From Triatoma infestans (Eukaryota; Arthropoda; Insecta; Hemiptera; Reduviidae), in contig JAAEAF010006124.1 in assembly GCA_011037195.1 (NCBI GenBank), forward strand, positions 19,852-83,851: DNA of 64,000 nt, written 5' to 3'. The translations under genes were made by a program, and so were the position numbers. The notes under the pieces are model-generated. The model saw nothing but the letters and a program-made list of their open reading frames with translations, made no database searches and was not told the DNA's origin. Shown in pieces: positions 49,601-58,977 of this stretch (positions are counted from its first letter, which is position 1; every line of letters begins with the position of its first letter).

Positions 49601-52600
49601 GGAGAGAAGAAAGGTCAGCTTTTGGTTTTAATCACTGGGGGCAATCTTCTAACAATGTTAATATGGCAAGTTTTGGAGATTGCTCAGAGAGGAAAACCAT
49701 CCATACACGGACGCAGACTATATAAAGAGTTGTTTTATAAGTGCATCCGAAGAGGTTTTTTCTAGATTTTAAACATAAAGCAGACATTTTAAAAAAAAAA
49801 ATCGAGAGATACCTTTGTCTGCTAAAACAGGAAAGATAGAAGAGTAAAAATGTCTGCAAACATAACAAACCAACAAATTGAAGATCTCAAATTGGCCTCA
49901 ACTCTATCAATATCAGTTGACGAGTGTTGTGATATAAATGACACAGTAGCAGGTTTCTCTTTTTGTGCGATTTATCTCCACTATAGGCCCTAAAGAGGAA
50001 CTTTTGGGTTTATTGCCACTCAAAGGACAAACGCGTGGAATAGATATAGTAAATGTTGTAATTGAGGGCTTCGAAAAACATCGAATTCTATTAGAAAAAA
50101 TTTTCTCGATTTCAACAGACGGAGCGAAAAGTATGACAGGAGCAAGAAATGGGTTTGTCGTTGTTTTGAAAGAAAAAATTAATCACGAGACACTTACTTA
50201 CCATTGTATTATTCATCAGGAAGCACTATGTGCGCAGACATTTCCTGAAGAAATTTGCAAAGTAATGGAATTGGTGATTAAGATTATCAACTGTATTGTA
50301 GCTAAAGCTCTTTACCATCGCCAATTTAAAGTATTTCTAGAGTAGTATGAAATTCAGTAGAGAGTGAGTATGCAGATCTTCTGCAGCATAACAAGGTTCG
50401 TCGGTTATCGAGAGGAAACGTTTTAAAACGTTTCGCTTCACTGTTTACTGAAATAAAAGCATTTCTTCTTGAGAAGAGGGTTCCACTATGCAGAGCTAAC
50501 GAACGATCTGTGGATCCAGAAAATTTTATTTCATGGTGGATGTTACTTCTCATCTAAATCAGCTTAATCACAAGTTACAAGGAAAAGGAAACAAAATTTT
50601 TTCGATGTTAGAAGAAGTAATTTTATTCGAAAACAAATTGTCGTTTTTTGCCAAATTTTGAAAGAGAAACTTTGATTCACTTTCCATGCCTATTGAAATA
50701 TTGTCGAGAAAATAAGTCTAATATTGACATTTGCTATTTCACGACAGCACTGTTAACTATGAAGGAAGCTTTTCTCGGCAGGTTCAAAGACTTTAGAAAC
50801 AGCAAAGCGACGTTAGCCTTTGTTAAAAAACTTCTGAATGCCACGGTAACAGAAATAAATTTTTCGCCCTTTAATATTGATATTGGCCGATTTGAAATGC
50901 AGTTGCTGGATTTAATAATTGTGGAGCTCAAAATTCGAGCGTCTTTGTGCCGATTTAGAGCTATTGGAGAAAAATAAATGTGAATTAAGTTTACAGCACA
51001 AACGGTCTGCTTTGAAAGATCGGGAGGGAGATATGTTGATTTTTAACACTTGGAATAGTATTCCTGACTCATATAATCAATTGAAGAAAGTAGCGTTAGC
51101 TGTACTTTCCTTATTTAGGTCTACATATTTATGCGAACATTCATTTTCAAGCATAAACTTTATCAAGAGTAAATTAAGAAATCGGCTTATCGATGAGCAC
51201 TTGGAATCGTGCCTAAAATTAAAAATAACAACATAGAAACTTGACTTACCCTTACTTTCCAAGGAAATGTAAGGCCACTGTTCACATTAGTGGAGTATTT
51301 GTAGTTTTTTTTTAAGGATACCTTTTATATTATTTAACTTGTTATATTTTTAAATGAATATTATCTTTATATAAGTATGATACAAGTTTTATTTAATGTA
51401 CCGTTAGTTAAACTAAGACATATTTAGCAAAGGCAAGCTCGAGAGTATACTTTTAATCCTAATTATTTCCATAAAAATGTCTCTACTAAAAAAAAGCTTA
51501 AGTTTAAAAAAATGTTCCACTTTGAGCTCCCATTTCAAGTGATAATAACGTCACGATCGGAGTGGGCTAAAAGCTGGGAGAAACGGGGCCGGATTGGGGG
51601 ATCCTGGTTTACGGATGGGTCCAAAATGGCCTGCGGAACTGGAGCCGGGATCTATGGGGTCAAACCGAAGGTACGCATTGCGAGGCCTCTCGGGGGATAC
51701 TCCACAGTATTCCAGGCTGAGGTTTATGCAATAAAGATCTGCGCTGAGGAGAACCTGCGTATGGACTCTAGAAATAGAGAGATATGCATCTTCTCGGACA
51801 GCCAGGCGGCGCTGAATGCTCTTCGGGCGTTCAGAATCACCTCCCCTTTGGTCAGGGAGTGCAGAGACTCCCTGGAGGCATTAGCCCGGCACAACAAAGT
51901 GCGGCTAATATGGGTGCCCGGGCATAAGGGGATTATGGGAAATGAGATAGCCGACCAACTGGCCAGGGAGGGAGCGAATACTCCCTTCCTTGGACCGGAA
52001 CCTGTTCTAGGGGTGGCCAAAAGTATGGTAAGAGCGGCTCTGAGAGATTGGACTCGGAGGGAACATAACCGATACTGGAGGCTGAGTACTGGAGCGAAAC
52101 ACGGCAAGATGGCTATGCCAGAGCTGTGTGATAGAAGAACCAGATACATCCTGGGGTTAAGCAGGTATCAGATTTCTCTGATAACGGGCCTGTTTACTGG
52201 GCATGGCAGGTTCAGAAAACATCTGCACAAGGTGGGGTTGCTAGACGTAGAGCCCTTGTGCAGACTATGTCAGGAGGAGGAGGAGACGGCCTCTCACCTG
52301 TTGTTTGATTGCGTTGCAATCGCTAGACTGAGGTACGAGATCTTCGGCACGTTGAGACCGGAGGAAATCGTGCTCCAGGAGGGACTGGTAGGGAAGGTTC
52401 TGGACCTCATTAAGAGGGGGGGCTTCCGCTACTAGGTTTTAGGGGTTGGCACAATAAGCCTCATTGGGAGGCAGCGGTGCCTGGGTTTTAGTCCCCCCCT
52501 GCAGCATTCTAATTCTAATTCTAATTCTAAACTAAGACATATTTAGCAAAGGTAAGCTCGAGAGTATACTTTTAATCCTAATTATTTCCATAAAAATGTC

Positions 52601-55367
52601 TCTACTAAAAAAAAGCTCAAGTTTAAAAAAATGGCTCTTTGAATCAACTTCAATTTTGTATTGTTTATATTTGGCTCTTTTGGATGTCTAGTGGACAGAC
52701 GTAGCTAAGTATTTACATTTCCTAGCAGAGGCTAGGTAATAAAATACTTTATCTATATTTTTTTTTTGTTTAATCTCACTTATAGCTGAAAGAGGAATTA
52801 AATATTGTTATTCGACGTTAAAGTTTTCTCTGTACTTCCATTGTAGTGAAATATACGGTTCCACCGTCTGTGCCACAATAAGTCTATTGAATGTTTGTGC
52901 TAAAATTACGAATCTGAAGAAAGTAAATTACACAGAAGTTATTAGGAAATTTACTGCATTTTTTTTAATAACATTTCTCGAAAATGCCTTTAACGATTTT
53001 CTTTATACTTGGTTTATCGATTTTATATATTTGTTGGCCTTCAGTTTAATTCAAATTCTTTTATTCAAGAAAACTGATTTTTACGAGGATGGGATGATGA
53101 TAAGTTTCCGACCTAATAAAGAAAAAATAAAACTAATGACATAAATTCATTTTATTTCTCATCATAAATTTATGCTCAACTGCACTACAAGTGGTTCTCC
53201 AGCGCTCAGATTCCTTCTGTATAGCCGCTTCGTACAAGTCTGCAAAATAGGCGTTCTTCGCTGAGTTGACTTCGGAATTGGACCCAATATTTCTTCCAAG
53301 CATGCTTCAGTTATGGGAAGTGGCTGAATTCCGAAGGGGTCAAGTTTGGTAAATAAGGTGCATGCGGCTCTACTTCCATTCACAAATTTTAGCCATCACA
53401 ATGAGAGCTTTTTGGCTGGCAGCGTTGTCCTGATGAAACAGAAGTTTCTTCTTCGTCAGACCTAGTCTTTTTTCCTTACTTTTTGCTTCAACTGGTCCAG
53501 AATGTTAGATATTCAGAATGATATTCGGTGTTAATCGTCCTACCCTTTTCTAGATAATCTATAACAAAATTCCTTTAGCGTCCCAAATAAATTCTGGCCA
53601 TGACGTTTCCTGCAGATGGGCCACTTTTCGCCTTTTTTGGGGCGTTGGTTCTCTCTTACCTGTCCGCTGTTTCGATTGCTGTTTGGTCTCAGACGTATAA
53701 TTGTGGATCCATCATAACAAACCGATACAAAAACTCTGTTGGGTTGGACTCGTAGAGAGCAAACATTGCTCTGATACCATTTCGTATTGCAGTTTTTTGT
53801 TATACGAAACGCGGCGCCCATCTCGCTGACAATTTTCACATCCCCAGGATTTCAGTTAGTATGTGATGCACAATTTCTTTCGATATGCCAGCAATCTTAG
53901 CTACTTCTGTCAATTTCAATCGGCGATTATTCATAATGGATTTGAGGATGATTTCTTCGGTTGTTGCCGATTTTATTTTTCAAAAACGCTCAGCATCTTG
54001 AGTGTTCGTACGACTACGTTTAAAGTCCGCTACCCAAGTTGTGACAGTTGTAAATGAAGGGGCAGACGTCCCAATGTTACGTCTAGTTCCGCCTTTAACA
54101 CTGTACGAGATAAACCTTTGATAAAAAAATATTTTATCAAGGCTCGCACTTCGATTTTTTTGCATACTTGAAAATCCTCAAAACTGTATGAATTTAAAAA
54201 ATCACAGAAAACAACACAATGTAGCTCTGTCAAATTTTTAAATTATACTAAAGAAAGATGGCATTTCAAGATGGCATAGTCAACGTTGGCGCTACAAGCG
54301 CCATCTAGTGGGCAGGTCGGAAACTTATCCCATCCTCGTAGGTGTATCCGATATCTACAAAATGCCATAAAAATCAAAAACAGATCTTTAAAAACAAAAC
54401 AAAAAAATAACCACAATTCGGTTATTACTTGTCTTAAAACTTGGAATTCTATCAATGTATGTAATAATATATAGGTCGTTGGATCAATCATTGTACTGAA
54501 GTGTTACACCCCTAGAAATGTATTTTCCCAAAACCAAGTTAACAAAATAGATATAACTCAAAATTATTCAGGACTGTTTTTGATCTAGACCCATGAAGAG
54601 TGTCATAGAAGATTATTAAATAAACTATGTTATTAATAAAATAATAACTCACCTCGGCCAAGAATTTATTTCAAACGGAACCCATCCTTCATGCGGTACA
54701 GTCATATGTGATTTTTGATCAAATAATGGTCGTCGAAAAAATGTAGCAATAAAACCCCATACAAACATACTGGTTGATAATTTCATAAAAGATTTGAAAA
54801 ATATTTTGGTTTTTCTATTTACTTCATTTATTTCTGGTAATATTACTTTTTGCTGGTTCAGTTCAGTATTTATTAATTTGCAATATGTGATAAACTTTTT
54901 TGAATTGCATGAAAGTGCAACACCCATTGACATTCCACTTATATGCATCATAATATAATGCATATTCTCCACAATAGTCAGCAGACCTACAGTATCATAG
55001 TCCAAAAGAATCTGAAAGAAATTATTATAAAAAATATATTTAATGTAGGATATTTTAATAATTTTTTAAAAATATAAATTTGATAATAATTTAACAAGCA
55101 ATAAGTGTAGAATATTCTTCAAAATTGAAAATTTTAAATTTTCAAAACTGTTAAGACTTTGTTCAATTTAAAATTAGTTCTAGACATTTTACAAAATAAA
55201 ATTACCAATAAACCAAAATGTAATATAGATAATGTATGAACCAAATTAAATCTGGTTACATGGAACAGTGATATCCAACTGCTGTCATAAATCGTCCCAG
55301 CATATTTGCAAGGTTTAAAACCATCAAACCAACCAGTTGAGTTGCTCCCAGCTTCTGGCTTCTTTTT
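42309..55367 (-). CDS. Odorant receptor OR-C, exons 2-8 (start exon not found)
   Basis: Exons in transcript order: 55206-55367, 54653-55011, 48247-48504, 43961-44057, 43760-43867, 43528-43683, 42309-42359. All are GT-AG with matching phases and no stops; together 396 codons plus TAA. Lengths of the last four (97, 108, 156, 51 nt) equal those of OR-B. Landmarks: YAGTIYDSSWISLFHVTR, HEGWVPFEINSWPR, LTSGVMICTLIYMLT, CYCWFGQKMTDW and the C-terminus IVQASFSYFNMLKAMR. Known family role: odour-gated channel subunit working with Orco. The first listed exon opens with an acceptor (CTAG) in phase 0, as in OR-B, so a short ATG exon must lie above 55.4 kb. A 1.1-kb foldback element sits 68 bp away in that direction and may separate or have destroyed it. 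Introns hold hAT, mariner, RTE and LTR insertions. Confidence 0.8.
42510..43485 (-). repeat. ACTTCCGG repeat family, copy 6 (complete, inverted)
   Basis: Starts ACTTTCTCTTACTCCTAGTA and ends GGAGTAAGAGAAAGTTGTGT then GAGTGTTTCACACCAGATTT, the mirror of copies 3 and 5. Three ETS-like sites in the complementary form: CGGAAGTACC (42766), ACCGGAAGTG (43048), ACCGGAAGTA (43372). Occupies nearly the whole last intron of OR-C. Confidence 0.9.
44276..46130 (+). mobile_element. RTE-clade retrotransposon, 5'-truncated, 14-bp target duplication
   Basis: Reverse transcriptase spread over frames in order: WEKQKIEEIQEQYDG; SPGIDEISAELLKSGG; MPEEWSVAILCPIYKKGDK (fingers); a frameshift at ~44800; DFKQAYDSVHRDEL (first catalytic Asp); CGLRQGDPVAPCL; a frameshift at ~45180; LAYADDILIF (catalytic YADD); FKYLGAIVNS; TYASETWVLS; IENGQWRTRKNDEL; FQLRWIGHVERMDEDRLPKK; RGRPRLRWIDNVQDDL, ending at 46041. 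The 3' end is a (TAA)n tail (46066-46130). TAATATGCTTTTCT is repeated at 44262-44275 and 46131-46144, fixing both ends. Known: RTE elements encode an endonuclease-reverse transcriptase and end in short tandem repeats. Catalytic residues are intact and lesions are few, so the insertion is fairly young. Lies in intron 3 of OR-C (between exons 48247 and 44057), antisense. Confidence 0.9.
46435..46859 (+). mobile_element. Solo LTR, 425 bp, with heat-shock-type promoter
   Basis: Ends are TGTAAC…GTTACA, a perfect 6-bp inverted pair, and both sides carry ATAC (46431-46434, 46860-46863) as target duplication. Inside are a run of alternating TTC and GAA units, TATAAATA at 46591-46598, a (GA)n tract to 46650, and AATAAA motifs at about 46692 and 46770. 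A 4-bp duplication fits Ty3/gypsy. The internal region is absent, as expected after LTR-LTR recombination. Lies in intron 3 of OR-C on the opposite strand. Confidence 0.85.
46560..46598 (+). promoter_or_regulatory. Five-unit heat-shock element next to a TATA box
   Basis: TTC (46560), GAA (46565), TTC (46570), GAA (46575), TTC (46580): five alternating units at exact 5-bp spacing, followed by TATAAATA at 46591. Known: heat-shock factor trimers bind arrays of nGAAn units in alternating orientation; three are sufficient. A weaker in-phase array (TTC at 46521, GA at 46526, TTC at 46531 and 46541) lies upstream. Inference: heat-inducible LTR promoter. Confidence 0.75.
46864..48246. other. Intron 3 of OR-C, no gene recognised
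   Basis: Scattered coding-like scraps between 46920 and 47430 (no continuous frame) may be a decayed DNA transposon. Otherwise AT-rich intron. Confidence 0.3.
49363..51236 (+). pseudogene. hAT transposase, several frameshifts
   Basis: Seen in order: MAIKKKQRKTEDENREFKVE; a BED-type zinc finger CLICQEKMAH … NLERHFTTKH broken by one extra base at ~49510; LASTLSISVDECCDIND; a frameshift near 49965; EELLGLLPLKGQTRGIDI; ISTDGAKSMTGARNGFV; YHCIIHQEALCAQ; KALYHRQFKVFLE; RLSRGNVLKRF; a broken middle; and a C-terminal dimerisation region LAVLSLFRSTYLCEHSFSSI ending at 51234. Known: this order (BED finger, RNase-H-like DDE core with STDGA and CIIHQE, C-terminal hAT dimer domain) is that of GTF2IRD2/ZBED5-related hAT transposases. 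Not functional as it stands. A splice acceptor-like TTTTTTTAG precedes the ATG. Confidence 0.85.
51409..51514. repeat. Left copy of a 106-bp direct repeat
   Basis: TAAACTAAGACATATTTAGC … GTTTAAAAAAATG. Differs from the right copy (52528-52633) at two positions (C/T in AAAGGCAAGC and T/C in AAGCTTAAG). It is part of the hAT 3' untranslated region and directly precedes the nested retroelement. Confidence 0.95.
51512..52435 (+). CDS. RNase H / zinc-knuckle C-terminal part of an R1/I-like retrotransposon
   Basis: 307 codons, uninterrupted. RNase H residues Asp35 (FTDGSK), Glu70 (QAEVYAI), Asp96 (FSDSQAAL) and Asp148 (GNEIADQLA) form the complete D-E-D-D set; IWVPGHKG is the usual segment before the last Asp. 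A C-terminal CCHC knuckle follows (Cys250, Cys253, His262, Cys267). Known: the RNase H removes RNA from the RNA-DNA hybrid during target-primed reverse transcription. The reverse transcriptase and ORF1 are absent (5' truncation), and the ATG lies in the flanking target sequence, so a stable independent protein is doubtful. GC content is far higher than that of the surrounding hAT. Confidence 0.85.
   Translation: MFHFELPFQVIITSRSEWAKSWEKRGRIGGSWFTDGSKMACGTGAGIYGVKPKVRIARPLGGYSTVFQAEVYAIKICAEENLRMDSRNREICIFSDSQAALNALRAFRITSPLVRECRDSLEALARHNKVRLIWVPGHKGIMGNEIADQLAREGANTPFLGPEPVLGVAKSMVRAALRDWTRREHNRYWRLSTGAKHGKMAMPELCDRRTRYILGLSRYQISLITGLFTGHGRFRKHLHKVGLLDVEPLCRLCQEEEETASHLLFDCVAIARLRYEIFGTLRPEEIVLQEGLVGKVLDLIKRGGFRY
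51515..52527 (+). mobile_element. 5'-truncated R1/I-like retrotransposon nested in hAT
   Basis: Lies exactly between two copies of a 106-bp direct repeat. The 5' end falls inside the coding region upstream of RNase H; the 3' end is a short tandem tail of ATTCTA units (52506-52530) after a brief 3' UTR. Simple-repeat tails rather than poly(A) are usual for the I and related clades. Relatives in the window: 12.93, 25.53 and 59.56 kb. Confidence 0.85.
52528..52633. repeat. Right copy of a 106-bp direct repeat
   Basis: Begins in the last TAA of the ATTCTA tail and ends …TTTAAAAAAATG, then continues into hAT sequence GGCTCTTTGAATC. 104 of 106 positions match the left copy. Confidence 0.95.
53084..54338 (-). 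mobile_element. mariner transposon, 1,255 bp, with inactive transposase
   Basis: Ends CGAGGATGGGAT… and …ATCCCATCCTCG, about 25-bp inverted repeats extending to TTTCCGACCT/AGGTCGGAAA, with TA on both sides (53082-53083, 54339-54340). The left repeat has a 6-bp insertion (GATGAT). The transposase on the minus strand is broken: KKIEVRALIKYFFIKGLS, then SFTTVTTWVADFKRSRTN, LTEVAKIAGISKEIVHHILT, ESNPTEFLYRFVMMD, RNFVIDYLEKG, LLFHQDNAASQKALIVMAKI, and KNAYFADLYEAAIQKES. Known: mariner uses a DD34D triad. The first Asp (FVMMD) and second (HQDN) are visible, but the third position reads LTPSEF, Glu for Asp, and stops occur in every part. Lies in intron 2 of OR-C. Confidence 0.9.
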
Positions 55368-55434
55368 CTAGATGAAATTGTAATTGAAAATAAAGTATGA
55401 AGTTTATAAATATTGCTCAATTAATCAAAGTGTA

Positions 55435-56573
55435 GTGGAAGAAAGAAATGCAAAAATAATAGTTTTGAGAAATAGTTTAGTGAATTTTGACAATATTTAA
55501 GTGAAATAATTTTGGAAAATAAATAGTGACTTTGCCTTCAAAAATTATGTATTTTAGAGTCAGGTATTATAATTTAAGGTCATTGCTATTAATGTGACAA
55601 AGGCACAAGAATCCGTTAGGGTAATACAATGCCACTTGGCCAACTGTTTTGTAAGAGAAAACCTAGAGCAGGGCAATCTTTAGACAGTCTGAATTAGACA
55701 TTCAATCAGAACACTTGACGCTCTTTTAGCATCAGTGCCAGTTATACTGTTTGGCATTTATTCTAGATAAACAATTGATTTAATAAGCATATAGTTGTGA
55801 TAAATTAAAGTATTTAAATTAATTTAGAGATTAATATATTTATTTTAGAAACAGTGGCGGTCTCTTGATTATTTCTTAATACTTTTATCTCTATCTTAAA
55901 CATACACACAAGCCCTTTACTAAACCTCTCACGCCACAAGCTACATCAATCAACCCAACGACGTTACATTGGTGTTATTAGTGTGGTGTGTGTTGTAAGT
56001 TACTTGACGTGTGTAGTAGTAGTTACTTGTGGCGTTAGCGGTTTTGTAAAGGGCTTGAGAGTGTGTATGTTTAAGACAGATATAGAAGTATTAGAAATAC
56101 AGAATAAGAACCACTTTTAAATAAATAATTTAACGATATATTAAATTAGTAAATTTACAAGATAATTATTACTTTTGAATCTTGAATTAACTTATAAATA
56201 CAAGGAAATGAATAACTAGTTGTAAGATTGTTTGAATCTCAAATGTTAACACTTGAACTGGCACTGATGTTAACAGAGCGATACCTGTGACAAGTGTTCT
56301 GATTGAATGTCTAATTCAGACTGTCTAAAGAATGCTCTGCTCTAGATTTTCTCTTACAAAACAGTTGGCCAAGTGGCATTGATTACCCTAACGGATTCTT
56401 GTGCCTTTGTCTCTTTAATAGCAATGACCTTAAATTATAGTTAATAACTCTAAAATACACAATTTTTGAAGGCAAAGTCACTATTTATTTTCCAAAATTA
56501 TTACACTTAAATATTGTCAAAAATTCACTAAACTATTTCTAAAAACTATTATTTTTGCATTTCTTTCTTCCAC
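55435..56573. repeat. Foldback element, ~1.14 kb, arms of ~510-550 bp
   Basis: Left arm 55435-55941 (GTGGAAGAAAGAAATGCAAA…) and right arm 56027-56573 (…TTTGCATTTCTTTCTTCCAC) are inverted copies, well conserved at the outer ~330 bp and in the inner AAGCCCTTTAC/GTAAAGGGCTT part, with a loop of about 85 bp. TA lies next to the left outer end (55433-55434) and a TA at 56575-56576 near the right. No coding frame. It sits 68 bp upstream (in transcript sense) of the first identified OR-C exon. Confidence 0.9.
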
Positions 56574-57536
56574 TTACAAAAAGAATGCAATTTCTTGCTC
56601 CTTATAAGTACAGCACAATTATAGCAATTCCACTAGTGATAGTAGATTAGATTTATGTTTATAGTCCAGGAACTCGTGCTGGAAAACATTAACGAACAGT
56701 TAGGAATACTCAATTATAAAGTTTAAAGAAAGTCGGTTTGTCGGATGTGCCATTTTACTGAAAGTTTTTTTCATTTTTTTGAGACCATTTCACCATAAAG
56801 ACACCAACGATGTTTCACTAACCAAACATACAGAGTCTTATCCCTTTTGTTTTAAATCTGATTGTCGAATAAATTCATTTAAGGGGTTTTTTTGTTGATG
56901 GGAGAGATTAATTATGCTTTCCTCTAAAGTGCCATATCAATTTATTTATACCTCTTTATCGTTTATATAATATTAATTAGAATTAAATTTATATTATATA
57001 TACATTAAATTCCGCATTTGCAGACAATAATGATCGGAAGTAAGACATTATTGAAGAGTTATTTAGTTTTCTGTGATTTTTTTTTTCCATAATACCAACA
57101 GGTTTCCATAAACTTGGTTTCCTACTAACTATACAAACAGAACCCTATCACTTAGTTTTTTCAATGTTTTTTTCAGAGAAAACTTATTTTGGAGAGGTTC
57201 TGTGGAGGTGGAAGGTCCATGCTGTCTCTCAAAAATGTTGGTGTACTAAATAATTATTGAAAATTATAAGTTTGAAGAACCGTATGACAATTATAACTAT
57301 GTAAATTACAATAAGAAAAAGTCGTGTACGTATGTTTCCCACCTATTGTTTTTTTTTCTTACATTTTTTAGTAGATCAAATATTGACAGAAAAATTTTGA
57401 TCGAATATCTAATATGAAATATTTAGATTCGAGCATGTTATTCGAAATTTTTCTTACGATTTAGAATTTTTTTTTTTTATTCTATTTAGCATTTTCAGTT
57501 AAATTAAAATTTTGGTATACCTTATTTTAAAAAGAA
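56574..57536. other. Intergenic, decayed repeat-like sequence
   Basis: Parts (56740-57300) resemble a strongly eroded, inverted copy of the ACTTCCGG family (phrases such as TTCTGTGATTTTTTTTTTCC and GACAATTATAACTATG). No gene recognised; the missing start exon of OR-C might lie here or further right. Confidence 0.3.
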
Positions 57537-58104
57537 CTGGTGTGAAAATTATAATTGACAAATTTTATAGTTTATATACCAAATTTAATGAAATTCGACT
57601 TTAAACTGAAAAAAACTGTTAAGTAAATGCGCACTTCCGGTTTACCAATTTCCTTGAAACTCGGAATTTAGGCCATTATTTATTTCTAATTAATTTTCTT
57701 TGGATGATAGAATTGTATAAATCAACTATGATAGCACTTTAGAAAAAAAAAAATAACCCCACCCCTCCCATAAAAGTGCCCTTAAATGAATTTTTCTAGA
57801 CAAATGTTTCAAATAAAAGTTGTATATCTTTGTATGTGTAGTTGATATACAAAGTTTAAAGAAAATCGTCGGAGCCATTTTTGAGAAAAACGCAAAAAGT
57901 AAAAAAAAAAAAACTAGTAAAGTGTACTTCCGGTTGAGGAATTTGACAGTAATATACTATCAGATTCATGGTGATATCTAAACGGAATATCAAGTTTCAA
58001 CTTTCTACGGTTTTTCGTTTTTGAGCTGTGCTGTTCACATACACACGCACATAAAAATTTGACGCGATTGCAATACTTCGTCTTACTACGAGTAAGAGAA
58101 AGTA
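57537..58104 (+). repeat. ACTTCCGG repeat family, copy 7 (one internal half)
   Basis: Starts CTGGTGTGAAAATTATAATT, ends CTTACTACGAGTAAGAGAAAG. Only one ~310-bp half is present, so it has two intact ETS-like sites (CACTTCCGGT 57633, ACTTCCGGTT 57926). It shows that the internal duplication of other copies can be absent or lost. Confidence 0.85.
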
Positions 58105-58150
58105 ATAATGGATAGTTGAATTCTTTCTATGTTAAAAAGCGTTTTTAGTA

Positions 58151-58977
58151 CAGTAAACTACCGATTATCCGGGCTAATAGTGGGGAGAGACGGCACGGAT
58201 AATCGAAAAACACGGATAATCCGAACTATAATTATTTATTTCTAAAATACAACACATTATACATTTCAAAGGCAGACTTATTTTAACATATTTAATGCTC
58301 ATTATTATTAAGAAAATCTGGATTTTGGTTTTGTTTGCAGGAATCTTTTAATGATTTTTTAATATCCGTTCGAATTTTTCTAAGAGCTATTAAGTCGTTA
58401 TACTCGAATTCCCATTTGTCGATGTACTCCAACAAATCAACAGAAATCGGGGCAGTGTTTGTGACTATTGCGATTGATAATTTCTTTTCCACTTTCAACT
58501 TCATTCTCTTGCTCTTCTGGTTGAATGAGTTCGGATATAATATCCGTGTCACTCATTATTTGAAAACCTCTATCACATGAATCATGTTCTAACCACTCCT
58601 CAATATTTTCTCTATCAACATTTTCAAAGCCATCTAAATTTGCCATTAGGTCACTCAATTCAGATACTATTTCATTTGTCTCGGACTCGATAGAATCCAA
58701 AAAATCACCTTCTACAATTGGTAGAATTTTCCTCCACGATCGAATGAATGTTTATTGACCATGTATCGCATCCAGTATTGTCATTTTTTTCTCCAAAATT
58801 TAATCAAATCATCACCTTCATTACAAAGGCTTTTAATAAGGTCATTGCGGTAATGTTGTTTCATTAATGAGATAACCCCTTGATCCATTAATGTATTCCC
58901 AAGTATTTTAGATTAAATTCATGCACGGATAATCCGCAAACCGGATAATCCGCACACGGATAATCGGGAGTTTACTG
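58151..58977 (-). mobile_element. Tigger/pogo transposon, 827 bp, internally deleted
   Basis: Ends CAGTAAACTACCGATTATCC and GGATAATCGGGAGTTTACTG are inverted repeats (one mismatch), flanked by TA on each side (58149-58150, 58978-58979). Repeats of ACGGATAATCCG lie just inside both ends. The minus strand keeps the C-terminal part of the transposase: LMDQGVISLMKQHYRNDLIK, LCNEGDDLIKFWRKK, then DSIESETNEIVSELSDLMAN and HDSCDRGFQIMSDTD. Known: 'MDQGVI…LKR.YR' lies at the end of the pogo DDE domain. Most of the transposase is deleted, so it could move only with help in trans. Confidence 0.9.

Larger units (their letters stand above)
48674..52685 (+). mobile_element. hAT transposon (Charlie/GTF2IRD2-like), decayed, with nested retroelement
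   Basis: Left end CAGTGGTCGGCAAAACGCGG, followed by GCTCGCGAGCC and CGGCTCTTTC, is typical of this hAT group. GTCTAGTG occurs at 48666-48673 directly before it and at 52686-52693 after TTGGCTCTTTTGGAT, consistent with the 8-bp hAT target duplication; however the right terminal inverted repeat (expected TTTGCCGACCACTG) is absent. The transposase pseudogene lies at 49363-51236 and an R1/I-like element is inserted at 51515-52527. Lies in intron 2 of OR-C. Confidence 0.75.

Noticed and set aside
51724..52149. 141-aa open frame on the minus strand
   Set aside because: Shadow of the GC-rich RNase H frame on the plus strand; no family resemblance.
52887..53144. 85-aa hydrophobic plus-strand frame as an additional receptor exon
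   Set aside because: On the opposite strand to the array, lacks receptor motifs, and its end runs into the mariner terminal repeat.
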